Shown: one piece after another, positions 1 through 13,286 of the stretch
How positions within the stretch are numbered: the stretch's first letter is position 1
How the letters are laid out: each line of letters opens with the position of its first letter
DNA from: Laetiporus sulphureus 93-53
Lineage: Eukaryota > Basidiomycota > Agaricomycetes > Polyporales > Laetiporaceae
Assembly (NCBI RefSeq): GCF_001632365.1
Contig: NW_024468571.1
Location: 62,001 to 126,000 of the forward strand
Direction: 5' to 3'
Length of the DNA stretch: 64,000 nt
Made by a program: the position numbers and the translations under genes
Notes under the pieces: generated by a model
Seen by the model: the letters and a program-made list of their open reading frames with translations, nothing else
What the model was told of the DNA's origin: nothing
The model's database searches: none

Positions 1-71
1 CATACTTGCGGCTCTGATGAAAGTGCACGCTCTCTTTACTCCCCTTATAATTTGCGTTAATATCGCGCGCG

Positions 72-1526
72 ATGGCCGATGTCGTCGAGCTTCCTGTCGT
101 GCCTCCACCACCTCCGTCATCGTGGACACCCCCAACGAGCTCGGGGAAGTCGATATCGCGTGAGTGACGATCGCATCTCACCGTGCGCAATTTGTTCACT
201 TCGGTGCTTCTACCAGCCCTCGTTGAACGGAAACTTCTGCCTGTCGGGCCCGCATACCTTGCGCATGTCAAGCGGGCGGTACATAAGCTCACGTTTGAGG
301 AACATGACAAGCATGCGGAAGACGAGCGGAAGCGTCTTGAGGTTCTACATGGTGCAGGAATAAACGGGGAAGATGACCTTGGCGTCGGCGATGAGGAGGA
401 GACAGAAGAGCTGCTTTCTTTGGATCCGAAGGAGTGGAAGGTATCCAATAATGTCTTAAACCATTAAGTTCTCGTTCTCAACGCAGTTCCGTACAGAAAC
501 AAGACCACTATGCCGTGCTAGGTCTTTCACATCTTCGGTACACTGCTACGGATGATCAGATCAAGATTGCGCGTGCGTACCATTCTTTTTACATATTTAC
601 GCGAGTAGCTTACGCGACTTTGAACAGATCGAAAGAAAGTACTCAAGCACCATCCCGACAAGAAGGCGGGCGTAGCTGGCGACTCAAATGACGACGCTTT
701 TTTCAAGTGCATTCAGAAGGCCTTCGAGGTTCTCACTAAGCCAGAGCGCCGGCGTCAATTTGATTCGGTCGACCCATACTATGAGGCACTGGAGTCGGAT
801 GTACCCACTGCATCCGAACTGAAGAGTGCCAAGGACACGCAGTACTTCTTCAAGGTTTTTACACCCGTGTTCGAGCGTGAGGCGCGCTTTAGCAGAAAGC
901 AGCCTGTTCCGATGTTGGGCTCATACGACGATACCAAGGGGAAGATCGAGGAATTCTACGATTTCTGGTACAACTTCGACAGCTGGAGGAGCTTCGAGTA
1001 TCTCGACAAGGAGGTGAATGAGGGTAGTGATAAGTATGCCTCGCATCCTTACTGCATGGTGACAGCTGATTGAGGCATCTGTTTTTTTCAGCCGTGATGA
1101 CAAGCGGTACACGGAAAAGAAAAACAAGTCCGAACGTGCCAGGCGTAAGAAGGAGGACACTGCGCGGTTGCGCAGTATTGTCGATCTAGCTCTTCAGTAT
1201 GACCCCCGAATCAAGAAGATCAATCAGGAGGAGAAGAAGGCGCGTGAAGCGAAAAAGAACAAGGCTCGCGCAGCAAATGGCATGAGCCAAAAGGAGAAGG
1301 AGGAGGAGCAAAAGAAGGCAGAGGAGGAGGCCAAGCGGAAAGAGGAGGAAGAGAAGGTGCGTCTAGCGCCAATACCACCGTTTATCACCGCCATTCAATT
1401 TCAATTCATCTTTTCCAGGCTGCTCGTTTGGAGGCTAAAAAGGCGAAAGCTGCTGCAGCGAACGCTGCGAAAAAGGCCAGGCGGCAAGCGCGCGCTGCCG
1501 AGGGTGCTGATGCAGGCGCTGCCTGA
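72..1526 (+). CDS. ZUO1: Zuotin-type J-domain protein (ribosome-associated Hsp40)
   Basis: Six exons read by eye (72-159, 217-440, 497-572, 628-1033, 1092-1356, 1419-1526) give about 388 residues. A J domain begins near residue 106 (DHYAVLGLSH) and carries the HPD motif in LKHHPDKKAG near residue 137. The zuotin homology region follows (EEFYDFWYNFDSWRSFEYLD, then DDKRYTEKKNKSERARRKK). The C-terminal third is a Lys/Glu/Ala-rich charged helix, matching the ribosome- and rRNA-binding part of yeast Zuo1. Family knowledge: Zuo1 with Ssz1 forms the ribosome-associated complex that stimulates Hsp70 Ssb on nascent chains. No SANT/Myb repeats like those of animal DNAJC2 follow; the protein stops after the Ala-rich tail, as expected for a fungal zuotin. 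The start at 72 is the first ATG in frame with exon 2. Confidence 0.93.
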
Positions 1527-2730
1527 CCCACTCATTGCCGGCCCACGCTATCTCCTTGCACGCACCATTGCATACCAGACTCCGGTTGTTCCCTCATTGA
1601 CATGCTGTACGCTGCTCTGTTGCATTAGATCTGTCTGCTGTTAGACCGAAATTCATGGCGATCTGCATGGAATTACCTGTGCTGGCGGAGATTCAATATT
1701 GGACGAGGTGCTCATGGATTGGAGTGTTTATACTGAAGGCTCTATTCTTATGTGGATCAACTTGCGCAATTTTCTGAGGTTTTAGGCACTCGCGGGAGAT
1801 CAACTTGGTGCGTGGGCTCTCATTTACTGTTTGATGGATGAATATTGGTACATCAATAGACACAAAGATCACCCAGTCCTCATATGAATGTCATGGACGT
1901 ATGGCTTATTCGCAGTCCTATCATTACTGCTCGGCTTGCTCATCGGAGCTCTTTCACCGCCAGCGGTATTAACGCTGCTTAATTGCATACGATTCTCAGA
2001 AGGTCGGTTAAATTTACCGGGGAACTCAGATCTTGAGGCCCTGCACCCGGGTCCATTCGCGTGGTGATACACCCGGGATCTGAGCGAGGTATGTGTTTAG
2101 AAAAGACGGTTCGGAACTGCGTTTAGACTTTGCAGTGCTCGGTCGCGTGGATGTTTCTCAAGCAGGATGGCGCTCGTCGTTGTACATGCGGACATATCCT
2201 CAACTGACAGGGCCGAGTGTCAGTGATTTCCATGAAACCATCGTAGCTGCATTTTACCGCTCGGTTGAACTTCGATGACGGGCAATCAAGCCGCTGTTAA
2301 TGCGCGGATCTGTACATTTCCGCAGCTAGACAGGCAGATTTTCAGCCTTCAGTATGCCCAGCCATCGTATAGTCATGATTCATTGTCGGCATCCCGTCCG
2401 ACATGCTCCCGCGTTGCCGGAGCACTCGCTTGCAGCGGCCCCAGACGGGGCCTCGAGAACACTTCATCAAGCGCCAAGCTGCCTTTGTACCGTTTTTGGC
2501 GACTGGTTGACATGCAAGTATAGCAACATCCTAGGCGATTGGACGGGAGAGAATATAACCCGACATTCAGCGATTGCATGTGGCCCACTGCTGATCGTAA
2601 CGTTCTCTGTCCAGGTACCGTCCCCACGTCCCTGGCGCTATCGGTAGACTCATGACTCCGGCTAGGCGAGGGTTATATATGACATGCTGAAAGACGAAGC
2701 GAATCTTAGAACGCGTCCTCCGGACTGAAG
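1527..2730. other. Intergenic region between zuotin and sedolisin genes
   Basis: No convincing coding exon is seen on either strand. It should hold the zuotin 3' UTR and the sedolisin promoter. The short open frames here do not continue across plausible splice sites and resemble no family I know. Confidence 0.6.
2672..2681 (+). promoter_or_regulatory. TATA-like box of the sedolisin gene
   Basis: The run GTTATATATG lies about 50 bp upstream of the ATG at 2731, a usual position for a fungal TATA element. The assignment rests on position and sequence only. Confidence 0.45.
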
Positions 2731-5184
2731 ATGTTGCTTATAACTCGTCTCGCCGCCGCAGCCACGCTGGGGCTATCCTTGATCGATTTCGCAGCTTCGC
2801 TCTCTGGGCGGATCGTACACGAATCTCGTAGCGCCGTCCCGGCTGGCTGGGCGCCTGTCCGACGCGCTGAGCCACACTTGATTCTGCCTCTGCGCTTTGG
2901 CCTTGCGCAACCAAACCTCGAGAACATCGAGCAGTACCTCCTTGACGTCTCCCACCCTGCGTCCCCAAACTATGGCAAACACTGGAGTCCTGCGAAGGTT
3001 GCCGAAACGTTTCGCCCGGCTGCTGAGAGCGTCGACGTCGTGCGCGAGTGGCTCGTTGACAGCGGGTTGGAGGAGAAGCGCATCAAGCTGAGCGAAAGCG
3101 GAGGGTGGCTGCAGGTCGCCGTCACTGTGGAGGAGGCCGAGGATCTACTCGCAACCGAATACTTTGTATACCAATTTGGCGAGGAAGGCAAGGCGGAGCA
3201 CATCGCATGCGCGAAGAAATACCATCTTCCCGAACACGTTTCGAAGCATGTAGAGCTGATAACGCCAACTTTGCACTTTGACGTCAAACCCCAGCGCGGC
3301 CAGACACAGTTCGGAAAACGTAATCAGCCTTCAGGCAACGCTCACTCCGTAGGCCAGCCGGGTTTTGGGCCAAGCTTCCCCAAGACCACCGGCACGATCG
3401 AGGTATGACCTGAATCAAGACGTCGTTTGTACTGCGGTCTCACAGGGGCAACAGAAAATACTGACTGAACTCGTCGACTGCGACGAGCAAATCACGCCTG
3501 TTTGCCTTCGTGCTCTGTATAATTTCGTGTACGAACCGCTTGTGCCCGAAAAGAACACAATTGCGATCGGTGTGTTTGGTGCTCGCTTTTATTGTGCTGA
3601 TGATTGATTGGCGTCTAGTCGAATATACCCCGCAAGCGTATGTGCCGAGTGATTTGGACATGTTCTTTGCGAACTTCTCGCCAAGCCAAGTCGGGGAAAG
3701 GCCGGTTCTGTTCAGCATTGATGGAGGTGAGTGTCGCGCATAGGACAGCCTGTCTTGATCTTTGGAGTCGAGGACTCGTAGCTTTGTTTTCTTAGACATT
3801 TTCCTCCAGGGTTCGTGCAAAGCAACCAGACCGGGTTCGGCTACAACGGTGAGTCGAACCTGGATTTGGAGTACTCCATGTCCCTTGTGGGCCCTACGCA
3901 GCCCGTGCAGCTCTACCAAACTGGAGATGATGTAGAAGGTATGAATTCCACTTACCATTCTGCAGACAGTGCATCAATAGATGGAGTTTTGCAGGGGCTT
4001 CCTTCAACAACTTGCTCGATGCTCTCGACGCGTCCTACTGCACGTTTGAAGGCGGTGACAGTCCGACATATGATGCAACCTATCCCGACCCCGACGGAGG
4101 ATACCAAGGTACCGTATTATCTCGCGAAGAAGTCGTCAGATCCTGAATCCGACATTGGTATAGGGCCTCAGGCTTGCGGCACAGTTACACCAGCCTACAT
4201 CATGTCAACGTCATATTCGTACAACGAGGCTGACCTGACGCCATTCTATATGGAACGGCAGTGCACCGAGTATGCGAAGGTTGGTCCAATGCCTGAATAT
4301 CGCCTGGAAATTTAATTGCTAAGCGAGACGACTTAGCTGGGATTGATGGGAATGACCATCCTGTACTCTTCCGGAGACTTTGGTGTTGCCGGGTATGAAA
4401 ATTCCTGTCTCGAGCCCAATGGAACGCAAGCCATCGGCGCTCCCATATTCAACCCGACCTTTCCTTCTACGTGTCCGTACGTTACCAGTGTCGGCGCGAC
4501 GCAGGTCAGCCCGGGGAGAACGGTGCGCCGCACACGAGCCTTTCTGCATGCTGCTTCTGATATTATGTTGGCAGGTCTGGGAACCGGAGAGCGCTGCGGA
4601 TCAGGTCATCTACTCCAGCGGCGGGTTCTCCAACGTGTTCCCGATCCCTGAGTACCAAAAGGCTGTAGTAGAGAGCTACTTGAAGAACTACCCTCCGCCT
4701 TACCCATCCTACCTCTACAACTCGACGGGCAGCTCGCGTGCATTCCCTGACCTCTCGGCGAATGGGTGTGTGGACTTGTCACCGAGAAGGGATATGTGCT
4801 GACAGAATGCCAATAGTGTGAACTACGTCGTGGCGCTGGACGGCACCTACTGGCTCGTCTACGGCACTTCGTGCTCCTCGCCTGTCACTGCTGCAATCCT
4901 CTCCGCCGTGAATGATGCGCGGCTCGCCGATGGCAAGGGGCCTATCGGGTTCATCAATCCCACGGTGCGTTGACCGCACGACCACTTAGCCTACTGCTGA
5001 CTTAGAGAATGCATCGCAGATCTACACGTCTACGTTCATGGCCGCGTTTCACGATATTACGAATGGCACTAACCCAGGGTGCGGCACCGAGGGATTCTAC
5101 GCTGAGCCAGGCTGGGACCCTGTCACCGGTGTCGGCACACCTGACTTCCCAAAACTTCTCGCGCTCTGGCTGGAGCTGCCTTGA
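2731..5184 (+). CDS. Secreted sedolisin / tripeptidyl peptidase (S53 serine-carboxyl protease)
   Basis: The start at 2731 gives a hydrophobic signal peptide (MLLITRLAAAATLGLSLIDF). A pro-kumamolisin activation domain follows (NYGKHWSPAKVAETFRP, then AVTVEEAEDLLATEY). The catalytic domain is spread over roughly ten exons. The S53 residues are visible: Glu and Asp in GESNLDLEYS, the oxyanion Asp in YSSGDFGVAG, and the nucleophile Ser in YGTSCSSPVTAA. The Ca-binding tail appears in NPGCGTEGFYAEPGWDPVTG. The frame stays open across the introns I can place, for example after IE at about 3403 and at ATCG before VEYTPQAY. Family knowledge: fungal sedolisins are secreted acid proteases that remove tripeptides or cleave endoproteolytically. 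The protein ends LLALWLELP with stop TGA at 5182-5184. It appears intact. Confidence 0.93.
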
Positions 5185-6262
5185 CTTCCTGCAGAGGCAG
5201 TTACACTTGAGCGGTGCTTATATTATTTACTATCTACACTTTCTGAGGGTCTCATGCGCTTCCAAGTAAATCCGCAACGGCGTACGGAGCTTGTCGAGGA
5301 GTTGTTGCAAACGTATGTAGTGAGCAGCCTGAGTGGCAGGCTCATTGTGAATAAGCGCGAGGTGTTGACGTTAGGGACATTCGTGCGTGCTACGTGCAAT
5401 GGATGACTGGCGAAAGTTACGAAACGATATTGGCCACAATATTTTATTGAGCTATGAGATGCGTGATTGATTTCATGTTCACTTGGTTCAGAGAACTTGA
5501 TTGGTTCGAAGATCTGGATAGATGTATGTTTCATGCCAGCTCGACTGAAGAATGGATACAGGACATACAGATCGGTGTCTCCGCGCAAAGGTATCTAAAA
5601 GCGCATCCCATGCGAAGGACCGGCCGTCGCTCCCATCTACATACATACATGGCGGGCTGATACTTCCCTGACGGCTGGTTACCCAGTGTTTCGGCACGCC
5701 ATTAATTTTATCTGCATACTGAAGCTGCTCTGTGTTTTTTTCCCAGTACGGGAGGCACGATGGTCAGGAGGAGAAGCGAGGTAGGGAGGTTACCAGCCTA
5801 TACAGCTAGTTCAAGTGAACCTCATCATACACCGATACACGTGTCCATCACATTAGTGGCGAGCTTCCGGGCAAGCTTCATGAGGCAGAAAATCCTGCGA
5901 ATGTTTATAACAGAAGCATACCAGGTGCAACAGCTTCCCAAGTCTGAATAACATCAGCCTTCACCCGTGGCCAATAGGCGGAAGGGCGAACGTCGTAATG
6001 GAGTACTTGCATCTTGCGTTCACCTTTGATACAGCGCATAGAAGCTATGTACGAGGCACGCATGTAATGAAGTGTTCACGCGATAATCGATGTCGACGAG
6101 CAGCGAAAGGCAAAGGAGGATGAGGTGCATTGCGGGTCCGACCTTTCCTCAGCCACGCGCGCCGAAATTCGCACGATAAACGCGATCACGTGGTGAGATG
6201 TTCGACTTTCAATCGCACACTGCGCTGCTGCCGCTATCTCACCGTCCACTCCTCCCTCCGCG
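5185..6262. other. Intergenic region between sedolisin and CDC20
   Basis: No coding exon, RNA gene or repeat is recognised. It contains the 3' end of the sedolisin transcript and the presumed CDC20 promoter; a TATA element could not be assigned with confidence. Confidence 0.55.
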
Positions 6263-8057
6263 ATGTTGTCGTATAAAACCCCCTCTAGTCATACCCGCTC
6301 CATCTCTGAGATGAAAAATCCTCGCACACCCGCAGTCGCGACAAGCAGCAACGCGAGCGACGCAGGGCAAATTTCGGCGAACAAGTCGAAAGGCGACGTC
6401 TCCATCAACCCGTTTCTTGCCAGCCGACCATCAACGTCTGTGAGCCGTGTTGCTCGCAATGCACCATCTCCGAGGAAGCGGAAGTCCACAGGTAGCTTTC
6501 CAGCATTTGAGAGTCTCCAGCGGCAGGCAAAAGCGGGAGTCATCCGAAAGGGAGGCGTCGAGAGCAGGCTAGATGTTGTCACCTGCGACTATGTCCCGCC
6601 AAAGTCAGGAAAGAAGCGGTCGAAATCACAGCCTACCGTGAGCTTTATTGTGTGAATCTTCGTGCGACGGACCTAATGACAGTGCCTGTAGCGAGACACC
6701 CGCGACAGGTTCATTACGACCCGTGACAACATCGACGAGGTTGCTGCGACATTAGACATGATGTCGCTCAAACATCAGTCAGCTTCTCCAGGACATACCG
6801 CCCGACTCGCTGCAGCCGCAGGCGTCCCTCTCAACCGTCGTGTGCTCGCCTACCACGAGCCGCCACCCGCCGCGTCCGCCGATCCGCTCCTCGCACAGGC
6901 CCGGGAGCTCGTCCGTCCCCTCTACGCACGTCCGGGCACACTCCCTTCCTCGACATCTACTGCGAAGAGCCGGTCACGCAAGATCGCCACTCAACCCGAG
7001 CGCGTGCTGGATGCGCCGGGTATGGTTGACGACTTCTACCTCAATCTCGTCGCGTGGAGCACGCTTAATGTCGTTGCGGTCGCGCTCGCAGAGAGTACCT
7101 ATCTCTGGCGAGCAGATACTGGCGACGTCGTTCAGCTAGGCGAGGCGCCGGAAGGCTCGTACGTCGCCGCGGTGGACTTCTCGAACGACGGGCAGTTCCT
7201 CGGCGTTGGCATCGGCACAGGCGCGGTTGAACTGTGGGACGTAGAAATGAAGACGAAGTTGCGCACGATGACTGGTCATTCAAGCCAGGTAGCATGTCTG
7301 TCGTGGAATCAGCACACCCTGACATCAGGGTGCGGTGACGGGAGCATCTGGCACCACGATGTGCGTGTGCCGAGGCATAAGGTCGGGGAGCTGATCGGTC
7401 ATCAGGGAGAGGTGTGTGGCTTAGAGTGGCGGAGCGACGGGGAGCTGCTTGCGAGTGGTGGGAATGACAACGTCGTGAATGTGTGGGACGGACGCGTCGG
7501 CGACGTCACACCGGGCACAAGATCCATTGCGAGGTGGACGAAACGCAATCATACTGCGGCTGTAAAGGTCCGTTACCTTCTTATGCTGAGGGCGATTTCT
7601 CGATGACGCGTTATCCAAGGCTATCTCCTGGTGTCCGTGGCAGCCCTCTCTGCTTGCCTCCGGCGGCGGCACCAACGACGCGACGGTGCACATCTGGAAC
7701 ACCACCACGGGTGCGCGGTTGCACTCGCTCGCGACGCCATCGCAGATCACGTCGATTCAGTGGTCACTGCACCGGAAAGAGTTCCTCACGACGCACGGGT
7801 ACCCGACGAACGCGATCATGATCCACGCGTACCCGTCCATGGAGCGCGTCGTTGAGATCCGCGACGCGCACGATTCACGCGTGCTCTGGAGCGCGCTTGG
7901 CCCGAGCGGAGACCTTGTGTGCACTGGCGCGGGCGACGAGAACCTGAAGTTCTGGCGCGTGTGGGAGGTCCCGAAGGTGAAAAGGGGCAAGGAGGCGAAG
8001 AATGGGAGCAGTTCGGGGACGGGAAGCACTAATAGCGGGATCTTGAGCATTCGTTAG
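6263..8057 (+). CDS. CDC20: APC/C activator Cdc20/Fizzy (WD40)
   Basis: Three exons (6263-6637, 6692-7567, 7620-8057) encode about 562 residues. The N-terminal tail contains a C-box-like motif, DRFITTRD, which the first intron just precedes. A Mad2-binding-like segment follows (RRVLAYHEPPP). The beta-propeller starts at ERVLDAPGMVDDFYLNLV and carries characteristic Cdc20 blades such as HHDVRVPRHKVGEL, GGNDNVVNVWDG and ISWCPWQPSLLASGGGTND. The last two residues are Ile-Arg, the IR tail that docks activators to Cdc27/Apc3. Role, from the family: brings substrates such as securin and cyclin B to the anaphase-promoting complex and is the target of the spindle checkpoint. The usual Pro of the C-box (DRxIPxR) is Thr here. 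Part of exon 3 is duplicated as a dead fragment near 16.9 kb. Confidence 0.95.
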
Positions 8058-9098
8058 ACCTCCGCCTATCCGTTGAACATGAAGTCTATCTCGTAGTAGG
8101 CGGGACTTGGACGCCCTTGATGATGCCTGTCTTTAGCTGTCTTTTATTTTATCTAATATACGTGCGTCCATCGTTAGATGTAGCCTTCTCATGTTGTATG
8201 GCCGATTGAGAGCCTTGGTCGACTGGTCAACCGGTCATTAGTGAATGGCGAATGGTGAACGTTTGAACGGCGGATAGCACGGTTACTAAGAACGTCTGCG
8301 ATCTCGTGACGGTGGCGGCAACTGCTCAGATGTGCTCCCCGTCGTCCTTGGACGCCGCCGACCACGACGACGGGAGTTGTCTTATCTCTGACGGTATTTA
8401 GCGCGGTAAGCACTGCATATTCATGGGCTGCATGCCTGAGTAGATTGAAAACCGAAAGTGATAGAACGGAACAACGTTCAAAGTCCATGCTACAGTGGCA
8501 GCCTGCTGTGAACGGAGCTTACCTGCAAAGTTACTGCCGCTGTGCGTATGTCGTGCTCTGCCTGTTTCGTTTTATTGCACCTTATTGCACGAAATCAATG
8601 TGCCCATACCGTCAATTTGCATCTCAAGGACAACATTTGTTCAAACAACAGTTCTCGTTGACATCGACACATGCAACGCTGACACAGCGGAGTCTGCGAG
8701 ATTGTTGCGAAATCAACCTCAAGTGAGGCCCACGTAGAAGGCCGGGGAACGAGATGAGAGGGGAGCCAAGCCTTCTACCTCTCATGGTAACGGCAGATCA
8801 GACATTCATGACATAACGTGTCCTCAAATCTGAAAAGCGACGCTAAATCTGCACTGCCGTGTGACATGCCCTATCAGTTCCTGACACGCTCAAGAGACGG
8901 AATCAGTGATACATACCTTGATTGATTGATCCCTTGCTTTCTCCCGAGGCCGGCTTCACACATCGTTAAAGCGATGCGAAAGCAGAAGTTCGGCACATGC
9001 ATTCCGGATACAACACTGGAAACGTCGCGCTGTAATTATACAATGAACCTGATCGATGACATATCCCGAACCAATCACAAGTCGTACAGACATAAGCC
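8058..9098. other. Intergenic region between CDC20 and A-T-R copy A
   Basis: This is a convergent tail-to-tail spacer. No exon, RNA gene or repeat is recognised in it. Confidence 0.55.
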
Positions 9099-12000
9099 TT
9101 ACGCAGGCATCGACAACAATTCAACCTCGCGCCAGTAAGCCAGCCAACTCTTCGCGTCGCCCGAGCGCAACTGTCGCAGACCGGGGTCTCTCAGGATGGC
9201 AGCTGAGCTAGTCGCGTGAGTCGTTTCGAGCACAGGGAAGCCCAAGGCATGCGCTCCTGGCGCCTTCAGGACTGATTGGAAGAAAGGCAGCCGGGAGGGC
9301 GCGAAGGGGCTTCGTCTCATCATCATCATCCCCGGACATTCCACTACGTGCTTGTTCCAGAGCTGTCAACCACTCCTTGTACGAGACAAGCTTGGCAGAT
9401 AGATCGCTCGCGATGACAGCGGCGATGGACGACCAAGAAACGGGACGGGGATGTACGAGGTGGACGGAACATGTGCGTGAAACACCGCGGAACTGGATCA
9501 CTGCTGTCGCAGCGATATCGATCGGGATCCAATCCACCGTCTGCGAATTATTGATCAGTTTGTTTTGCAAGAGAACGTGGAGAATCAATAACGCACCCTC
9601 TGATCATCTGGAAGACAGCCTAGCTTCTGAGCACTTTTCATGAGAGAAGGAAACCACTCTCCGGCGTTCCATGCCCCGTCGGGACCGCCGCATATCTGAC
9701 CAATACGGACGATCACAGACATGAGCGTGGTTGCTGCAGAAGCACGGCAGAGGATCTCTTCGGCTACCCATTTCGACTCGGAATACCCGGTTCCAGCTGC
9801 TATTGTGGGCTCGATATGGCTTTCGCTCTGCACATCACCGCCGGGAAGGTCTAAGAAAATGGTCAGACTAGGAATCGTTCGGATATAGCGCTGATGCATT
9901 ACGCACTGCGGAAAACGCTAATAGAGCTCATGAACAGCAACTTCGGGGGAGTCGCTTGAGGAGACCCAAGCGCAAAGTCGATGAGAGAGCGTAAGCCTTT
10001 CACGCTTTTTTCGAACGATGCCAGAGATAGGTTGAAATCCACGGGCCAGGCTGCGGACGCCAAATGAGATCCAAAATCCTCAATGAGAAACAAACCCGGA
10101 TGAACTCTACCGTTGTGTATAATGTGCGTCACACTTTGGCGCATCTGTCGCATAAACATATCAGCTTTGCTTATGAGGAGAGAACAATTAGACTACTGAC
10201 CTCCTCATACACATCTTCAGGAAGACCGAGGTTCGTCGAAGCAACGTCACTCTCTAGCAGGATAACCTTGCCCCCTTGCAACAAGCCAGCATCCAGACCG
10301 TGCGTAGCCATAGCCAGCTTCTGTCGTTCGGACAACGTCTGCTCACTGCTCGATGATCTATTCAAGGCATAAACTCTGGCAACAGTGGTGTCCGATGCCA
10401 GCTCAGCGAGGACTCGGCAGCCGAGGCTACCAGTCGTTCCTGTCAGAACTACTACATCCCCATCCAGGGACGAGAGTGCTGAGCGCAGACTTTCCTTGTG
10501 AGCCGGAAACGCCTTTGTATGCGTGGAAATCATTGCATTCATGGCATCCACGCGGGCTTGCTGAGAGATCTCCTTGCCGTTTTCGATCCCCGACGCCACG
10601 GACGATATGAAAGCAGCGAGGCTGGCGATTGTTGGGTGCTCGTAGACAAAGGTTTTGGCAGACTTGCGAGTTTCCAGCTCGGCAGAGTTACGTACCGCTC
10701 GTAGAAGAGAGTTGCGGATCCACGTTGCCTGCAAGCTGCACTAGATATAAGCCACATAACTTCCAGCGACCTTTAAGGACGAATATGACTGACCTGTCGC
10801 ACCCATGCTCGAACAGGTCATCGTGATCGCCGACATCGTGCGTCATGACCTTCGCAATGACTGCACGGACGAAATCTGTAATGTCAACTATATCCCACTC
10901 AGGCGGCGCCGGAATGTTGGACAGCGTGCTTTGATCGATGAGCTTATACAACTCGTGGATTTCTTCATCATAATCCTTGATCACAGCGTGACGGCGTGGA
11001 GTTCCCTTCGCGGTATACGTGAACGGCTTAGACGGTTTGGACACAATAATTATCTAAGACACATGCCGTCAGTGATCTATATCTAAAGTAACGGAGAACT
11101 AGTTACCTCCTTGAAGATGCGTGAGTGCTGCGGCGCGTACTCGTTCATTCTTTCTACTGTTGACCTAAAGGTGCAGCTACACTTCAATTCGATTTACTAT
11201 GAATGATACCTAGTAGGCTTACATTATCGCATTTCGGAAGGCAGCAAGTGCAACCTCGTCCGATGGATCAAATTTGAACTGCGGCTTTACATCTATGAGT
11301 ACGCCCGCTTGGAAGCGACCACGGCCGAACATCACGCATGATTGCACATGTGGATCCTGATAGAGTATGCTCTCTGTGCAGGTACACCCTTCAGCTACTC
11401 TATCTGCGAAGAGAATAGAGAGGTAATCACCTAGGGGGCCAGGATTGGTCTGCACAAAGCAGTCAATGAGTGATCGCAGCCTTCTTCATGCAAATTTGTC
11501 CTACCTTCTCGCCCGTGCTATGCATGATTTGGTCATCTGTGCGGCCATAGACCCTCCAGAATCCTGCTTTGGTCGGGTGGGGTGCGAGTAAATCGGAGGT
11601 CGCGTATGCTTTAACGCCGGAGACAACCGTGTTCAAAACCGATGGCTTGTTGAACTCGCTGGCCTAAAGTCCAATGCCTTCCCTTTAGCATGGTTAACTC
11701 CGATGATTTCGGTCCAGAAGACGTACTATTATGACTAGTCCGAAAGTGTTGTCGCCGTAAGGTACCATCTCCGTCTTCATATATTCACGAAATCTGAAGT
11801 AATCCCAATCGTAATCGACATGGGCTTCCGAGGGAGATTAGTTGGAGATGCATGTCGATCGAATGGAAATCACGCACCAGGTATAATGGGACTCATAACC
11901 CCAGCTTCAGTCCTAACGCATCCGATACATCACGAACAGTATCCTCGTGGCTCAACATCAGTACTTACGATCCATACAATATGTAAATAGATACGCCTTT

Positions 12001-13286
12001 TGATGTTAAATAATCTCCGGTTTCTTTGCCCAAGGGGCCTCCACCGTATAGCTGTCAGAACATGAGCGCTGGTCATTAGTCAAACTAATCAATGCTCACC
12101 ACTCCCTGACGCGAGGCAAGCCATGTAACATATTCAGGACTTCTCGACCATGCCTTTGAACATAAAATCTTTTGCACCTGCATGAGAAGAACTCGAAGAA
12201 TCAGGCGCACTTCGATGAACGCCGGAACACAGAACACGAGATCACTGCGTGTAGCTTTGGCATTGAGTAACACCAAGTCAGGGGTCGGTATGGGAGTGGG
12301 CGACTTTGGCTCGAACACGCTCAGTACCAGCCCACAGGAGGCCTGACAGGCGACGCAACGATAAGAATTCTAAACCGCCGCATAGATTACGTGACATGCA
12401 CCGTCCAACTGGCTTGCATGGTACCCATCCCGTGGTACATCGGCATCGCGTGTAGCGAAAGAACCTTGTCGGTCAAGTCATGCTCGCTAAACCATGGTAT
12501 CAAACCAAGTTCAAAGAAGCGACGATGTGTGACGTGTATTGGCTTTGGAAACGCAGTCGATCCTGGTGAACAATATCAGAAGACGAGCGAACTAACATAA
12601 AACCAATCCCATACCTGACGAGTGTATGATCATTGCAGTAGCATTCATATCAGGAGCGGTGAATGTGTACTCTCCACGAGGTCAGCGAGGTCGTCGCCGC
12701 GAAGGTATAAGTCTTCAAAAAGAGGCATGGAGGAAAGCTGCGGCAGAGGGTCTGAGGGATGCTGAGATTCCAATACCTTGAGCGCGCTATGCGCAAGATC
12801 GAGCATCGCTTGCTCCCGACCAACGAGGATGTGCCGAACCTTTGCGGTGACTAGGAGATGGGTGGTAGCCGCAGGGGAATTGCGCGGAGAAATCGGGAAG
12901 GCCACGCAGTTCGCACGTAAAATGGCTATTTGCTTGGTGAGGTACGGGATGGCATCTTCGTATACCATTACCTTCGATCCATACACAAAGAGCGAAGTCT
13001 CACCAGAATGTGCGAGTATGGCAACTACAGGTGCATCCTTTGACTCGCGTTTAGCGCCTAGACGGTCCTGAATGATCCTTGCACCCGTATGCACGGCGCG
13101 AATAGCCTCGGGCCAATATATGTTCCCAATAGTACCATCCTCTCGCGAGAAGGTGAAAATACGATGATTGGGAGAGTGTCTACTCTGCCATTCAAAGAGC
13201 TCTGGAAGAGTGAGTGTCCCGTCGAGTGGAGGGGCAGAGAAGGTGGAGCATGAGCGAGCTTGAGTCTGTGGAACGCGGGAAAACAT
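9099..13286 (-). pseudogene. Adenylate-forming reductase (NRPS-like, A-T-R), copy A, with two apparent frameshifts
   Basis: This gene has the same exon plan as intact copy C. It begins MFSRVPQTQARS at 13286. The adenylation domain keeps GSTAFPKP, MPMYHGMGT, YGGGPLGKETGDY, YATSDLLAPH and YGRTDDQIMHSTGEK. The carrier domain has FEHGCDSLQATW, with the phosphopantetheine Ser. The reductase domain has VVLTGTTGSLGCR and GYSESKWVAE. Two breaks are seen. Near 12672 two extra bases (GAGAG) shift the frame before the exon end reading ATAMIIHSS. Near 9298 one extra C shifts it just before RLPFFQSVLK, and the true C-terminus (WLAYWREVELLSMPA) continues in the other frame to the stop at 9099. All splice sites otherwise look sound, so it is either newly inactivated or carries sequence errors. 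Family role: ATP-dependent activation of an acid, loading on the carrier, NADPH release as aldehyde or alcohol. Confidence 0.68.

Noticed and set aside
3440..3958. 172-residue open frame on the - strand
   Set aside because: It lies opposite well-supported sedolisin exons and has no family resemblance.
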